A DNA stretch of 7,460 nucleotides, from contig JASHVW010000103.1 in NCBI GenBank assembly GCA_030044395.1, positions 1 to 7,460 on the forward strand, written 5' to 3'. This document shows positions 5,988 through 7,460 of the stretch, in pieces. The translations under genes and the position numbers were made by a program. Position 1 is the first letter of the stretch. Every line of letters begins with the position of its first letter. Below the pieces are notes generated by a model, which saw only the letters and a program-made list of their open reading frames with translations, made no database searches and was not told where the DNA came from. The stretch is from Verrucomicrobiia bacterium. GTDB lineage: Bacteria > Verrucomicrobiota > Verrucomicrobiia > Limisphaerales > UBA11358.

Positions 5988-6314
5988 TTGAAAAGGCTGT
6001 TCCGCAAAATCATCATCCTCGCCTGCGTCACCGTGGCGTTTGGCTACTTTTACAGTTGGGCCGCCCCGTGGGCCTTCCCCCCGCAACGCACCGCCGGCTT
6101 CGCCTTCGGCATCTTGCACGGCGCCCTCATGCCCATCGCCCTCCCCAGCCTCGTCATCGGACGGGACGTGCCTATTTATGACACCGACAATTCCGGACGA
6201 TTTTACAAAGTCGGTTACATCTGCGGAATCAACCTGTGCGGCCTCGCCTTCTTTGGCCCCCTCTTCTGGCGCCCGCGAAGTTCTATAAAATCCAGCTCCG
6301 AAAAATCTCGATGA
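5988..6314 (+). CDS. Small membrane protein of unknown function
   Basis: A 108-aa protein with three likely membrane segments: about 8-27, 36-58 and 76-94. The first may be a signal anchor after the basic MKRLFRK. A polar loop VPIYDTDNSGRFYKVGY (61-77) connects helices two and three, and LHGALMPIALPSL lies in helix two. The regular helix pattern and the positive-inside N-terminus support a real gene, although the start is TTG and has no Shine-Dalgarno. An in-frame TAA at 5952 allows no earlier standard start. The last 32 bp overlap the end of the convergent gene, so the terminal SSSEKSR tail may be functionally neutral. It follows the glycosyltransferase by 102 bp containing the repeat. I do not recognise a named family. 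Confidence 0.6.
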   Translation: MKRLFRKIIILACVTVAFGYFYSWAAPWAFPPQRTAGFAFGILHGALMPIALPSLVIGRDVPIYDTDNSGRFYKVGYICGINLCGLAFFGPLFWRPRSSIKSSSEKSR

Positions 6315-6996
6315 TGTTCAACCTGCCGCCGGCCCAATAGGAATTCACCGGCAGATAAAAACTGCTCTCCGCCCGCTGGAACGCCAGCGTCGCCGCCTTT
6401 TCCGGCAGGTTCGGATCGTAAGCCGCAAATTGAATTTCCGTCTCCGATTCCGTCGCATCGAAAACAATCATCCCGTGATTGATGGTCAACGACGGAAACT
6501 TCACGAGATGAACGATGGGTGAAACACCGCCTCTGGTTTGCGCGACTAATTCAGCCGCCGTGCGACGTTGATGCTCCCGCGAAATGGGGAATACCATCCG
6601 CCAATGACTTCGCAAGATGTATGACCGCCAGGCGCCGCCGCACGTGGCTTTTAATAATTTTTCCCGCGCCGTGCTGAACGCGCGCAGTCCGGCAAATCCC
6701 GGAATCAGCACCGTCTCTTGCGACGGCACCCGTGGATTGCGGGAAAGCACCGCGCGAATCAGCCGGTGATAGGTATCTTCATCCGCGATTGCCTGCGTGT
6801 CGTCGAAACTCGCATGGTATAAAAACTGCCGGGCGGCGCGGGCCAGCACAAAGCATCGGTGCGCATAATCCGGCCTCGGTTCGCGCCGGCAAAAACTCAT
6901 TTTCCCGGCATCGAACCGGTATTCCCACAGCAATTCATTGGCGAAGGCAAACGTATCGCGGCTGAAATCAAAACGTCGTGGAGTTTTTGGCGCCAT
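6283..6996 (-). CDS. Unknown protein with possible papain-like Cys-His-Asp arrangement
   Basis: A soluble-looking protein of 237 aa from the ATG at 6996, without signal peptide or membrane segments. The N-terminal half is helical and rich in aromatic and Arg residues (FAFANELLWEYR 17-27, CFVLARAARQFLYHASF 48-64). The second half contains CGGAWRSYILRSHW starting at Cys119, then TINHGMIVF with His174, and AAYDPNLPE with Asp194 and Asn196. A Cys at the start of a helix, then a His and a YDPN turn on beta strands, is the order of papain-like/C39-like hydrolases. This is a pattern-based inference, not a family match. An ATG at 7032 (249 aa) is possible but would leave 9 bp to the divergent acyl ligase. 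Further upstream in-frame codons reach 7329 but run antisense through that ligase and should not be counted. A peptidase, amidase or acyltransferase role is conceivable. Confidence 0.7.
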   Translation of the reverse strand: MAPKTPRRFDFSRDTFAFANELLWEYRFDAGKMSFCRREPRPDYAHRCFVLARAARQFLYHASFDDTQAIADEDTYHRLIRAVLSRNPRVPSQETVLIPGFAGLRAFSTAREKLLKATCGGAWRSYILRSHWRMVFPISREHQRRTAAELVAQTRGGVSPIVHLVKFPSLTINHGMIVFDATESETEIQFAAYDPNLPEKAATLAFQRAESSFYLPVNSYWAGGRLNIIEIFRSWIL

Positions 6997-7041
6997 GCAA
7001 ATAAACTGCCTGAAATTTAGGGTTGTCGCCATGAACTGACA
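6997..7041. promoter_or_regulatory. Short divergent intergenic region
   Basis: Only 45 bp separate the chosen starts of the unknown gene and the acyl ligase. It is AT-richer than its surroundings (TGAAATTTAGG) but contains no clear promoter pair or operator palindrome. Any promoter for either gene must overlap the other gene's 5' end. Confidence 0.3.
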
Positions 7042-7460
7042 ATGCTTTACGAACGCTGGAGCCAAATTGCCGCCCAACGCCGGAACGATTGGGCGCTCCA
7101 CGATTTTGCCTTCGGCAAACGGTGGACCTTCGGCCAGCTCTTCCTCGAAGGCGAAAAATATTCGGCCGACGGTGAAATGATCTTTCCTGACGGCAACTCT
7201 TGTGCGTTTATTCTCAAGCTTCTTGCCGCCTGGCGCGAAAATAAAACGGTCTGCCCCCTCGAATCCGGGCAATCGCCGCCAGCGGCTGGTAGTTTGTCGC
7301 TGCCACGGCTCCCTGACTCTTGCATCCATCTAAAATGCACCTCCGCCACTGCGGGTGCGTCCCGCCTGGTCGCGTTCACCGCCGCCCAGCTTGCCGCCGA
7401 CGCGGAGAACATCGTCGCCACGATGAGCCTGCGCCCCGATTGGCCGAACCTGGGCGTCAT
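7042..7460 (+). CDS. AMP-binding acyl ligase, N-terminal part, cut by the window edge
   Basis: The first 139 codons plus two bases of a longer gene; no stop occurs before the window ends. It starts MLYERWSQIAAQRRND and has AFGKRWTFGQL (23-33), the usual strand near the start of AMP-dependent synthetases. Residues 96-111 (HLKCTSATAGASRLVA) correspond to the ATP-binding P-loop normally written TSGTTGxPK: Thr100, Ser101 and Gly105 are kept, while a Gly is Ala, Pro is Ser and Lys is Arg. The continuation FTAAQLAADAENIVATMSL is typical of acyl-CoA or acyl-ACP ligases. The N-terminal domain is compact, which fits the short ligases of aryl-polyene-type clusters that activate an aromatic or fatty acid for loading on a carrier protein; the substrate cannot be seen. 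No good Shine-Dalgarno precedes the ATG. The start lies 45 bp from that of the divergent unknown gene, so the two may share a control region. Confidence 0.78.
   Translation, partial: MLYERWSQIAAQRRNDWALHDFAFGKRWTFGQLFLEGEKYSADGEMIFPDGNSCAFILKLLAAWRENKTVCPLESGQSPPAAGSLSLPRLPDSCIHLKCTSATAGASRLVAFTAAQLAADAENIVATMSLRPDWPNLGV

Noticed and set aside
5430..6119. 229-codon minus-strand open frame across the glycosyltransferase end and the AT-rich repeat
   Set aside because: It runs antisense to the GT2 motifs, crosses the repeat, and enters the membrane protein gene; no family pattern.
6997..7460. Minus-strand frames opposite the acyl ligase, including the upstream extension of the unknown gene to 7329
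   Set aside because: The plus strand encodes a recognisable AMP-binding domain here, so the extension is antisense sequence.

Overview
The window is high-GC bacterial DNA. The gene content, and short AT-rich direct and inverted repeats between genes, suggest a soil or freshwater Verrucomicrobiota (Pedosphaerales/Limisphaerales-like). No rRNA or marker gene is present, so the phylum is an inference. I see no transposase, tRNA, CRISPR array or phage gene.

Layout. Positions 1-208 hold no convincing gene, only hairpins downstream of a leftward operon. That operon, read from right to left on the minus strand, is a BioB/HydE-like radical SAM enzyme (3510-2470), an intact FabF-type ketosynthase (about 2445-1231), and a shorter ketosynthase homologue without the catalytic residues, resembling a chain-length factor (1234-209). 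The genes abut or overlap, and the last start has a near-perfect Shine-Dalgarno. A 184-bp divergent spacer follows. Rightward genes come next: two tandem paralogues of 189 aa each encoding exported, PepSY-like proteins (3695-4264, 4419-4988), a family 2 glycosyltransferase (5019-5885) whose C-terminal half carries an apparent in-frame insertion of about 41 codons, and a small three-helix membrane protein (5988-6314). Tail-to-tail with it is a leftward conserved-looking unknown protein with a possible Cys-His-Asp arrangement (6996-6283). The right edge holds the first 139 codons of a rightward AMP-binding acyl-activating enzyme (7042 to the edge).

How it may work together. A ketosynthase/chain-length-factor pair, an AMP-dependent acyl ligase and a family 2 glycosyltransferase in a few kilobases is the kind of set found in aryl-polyene and related type II fatty acid/polyketide clusters. 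There the ligase activates a starter acid, the KS/CLF dimer extends it on an acyl carrier protein, and the product is attached to a lipid or sugar and moved to the outer membrane. Carrier protein, ketoreductase, dehydratase and exporter genes are not visible and would have to lie outside the window. The unusual parts are the radical SAM enzyme at the head of the KS/CLF operon and the paired exported PepSY-like proteins. The proposal of one shared pathway is inference from gene content and proximity.
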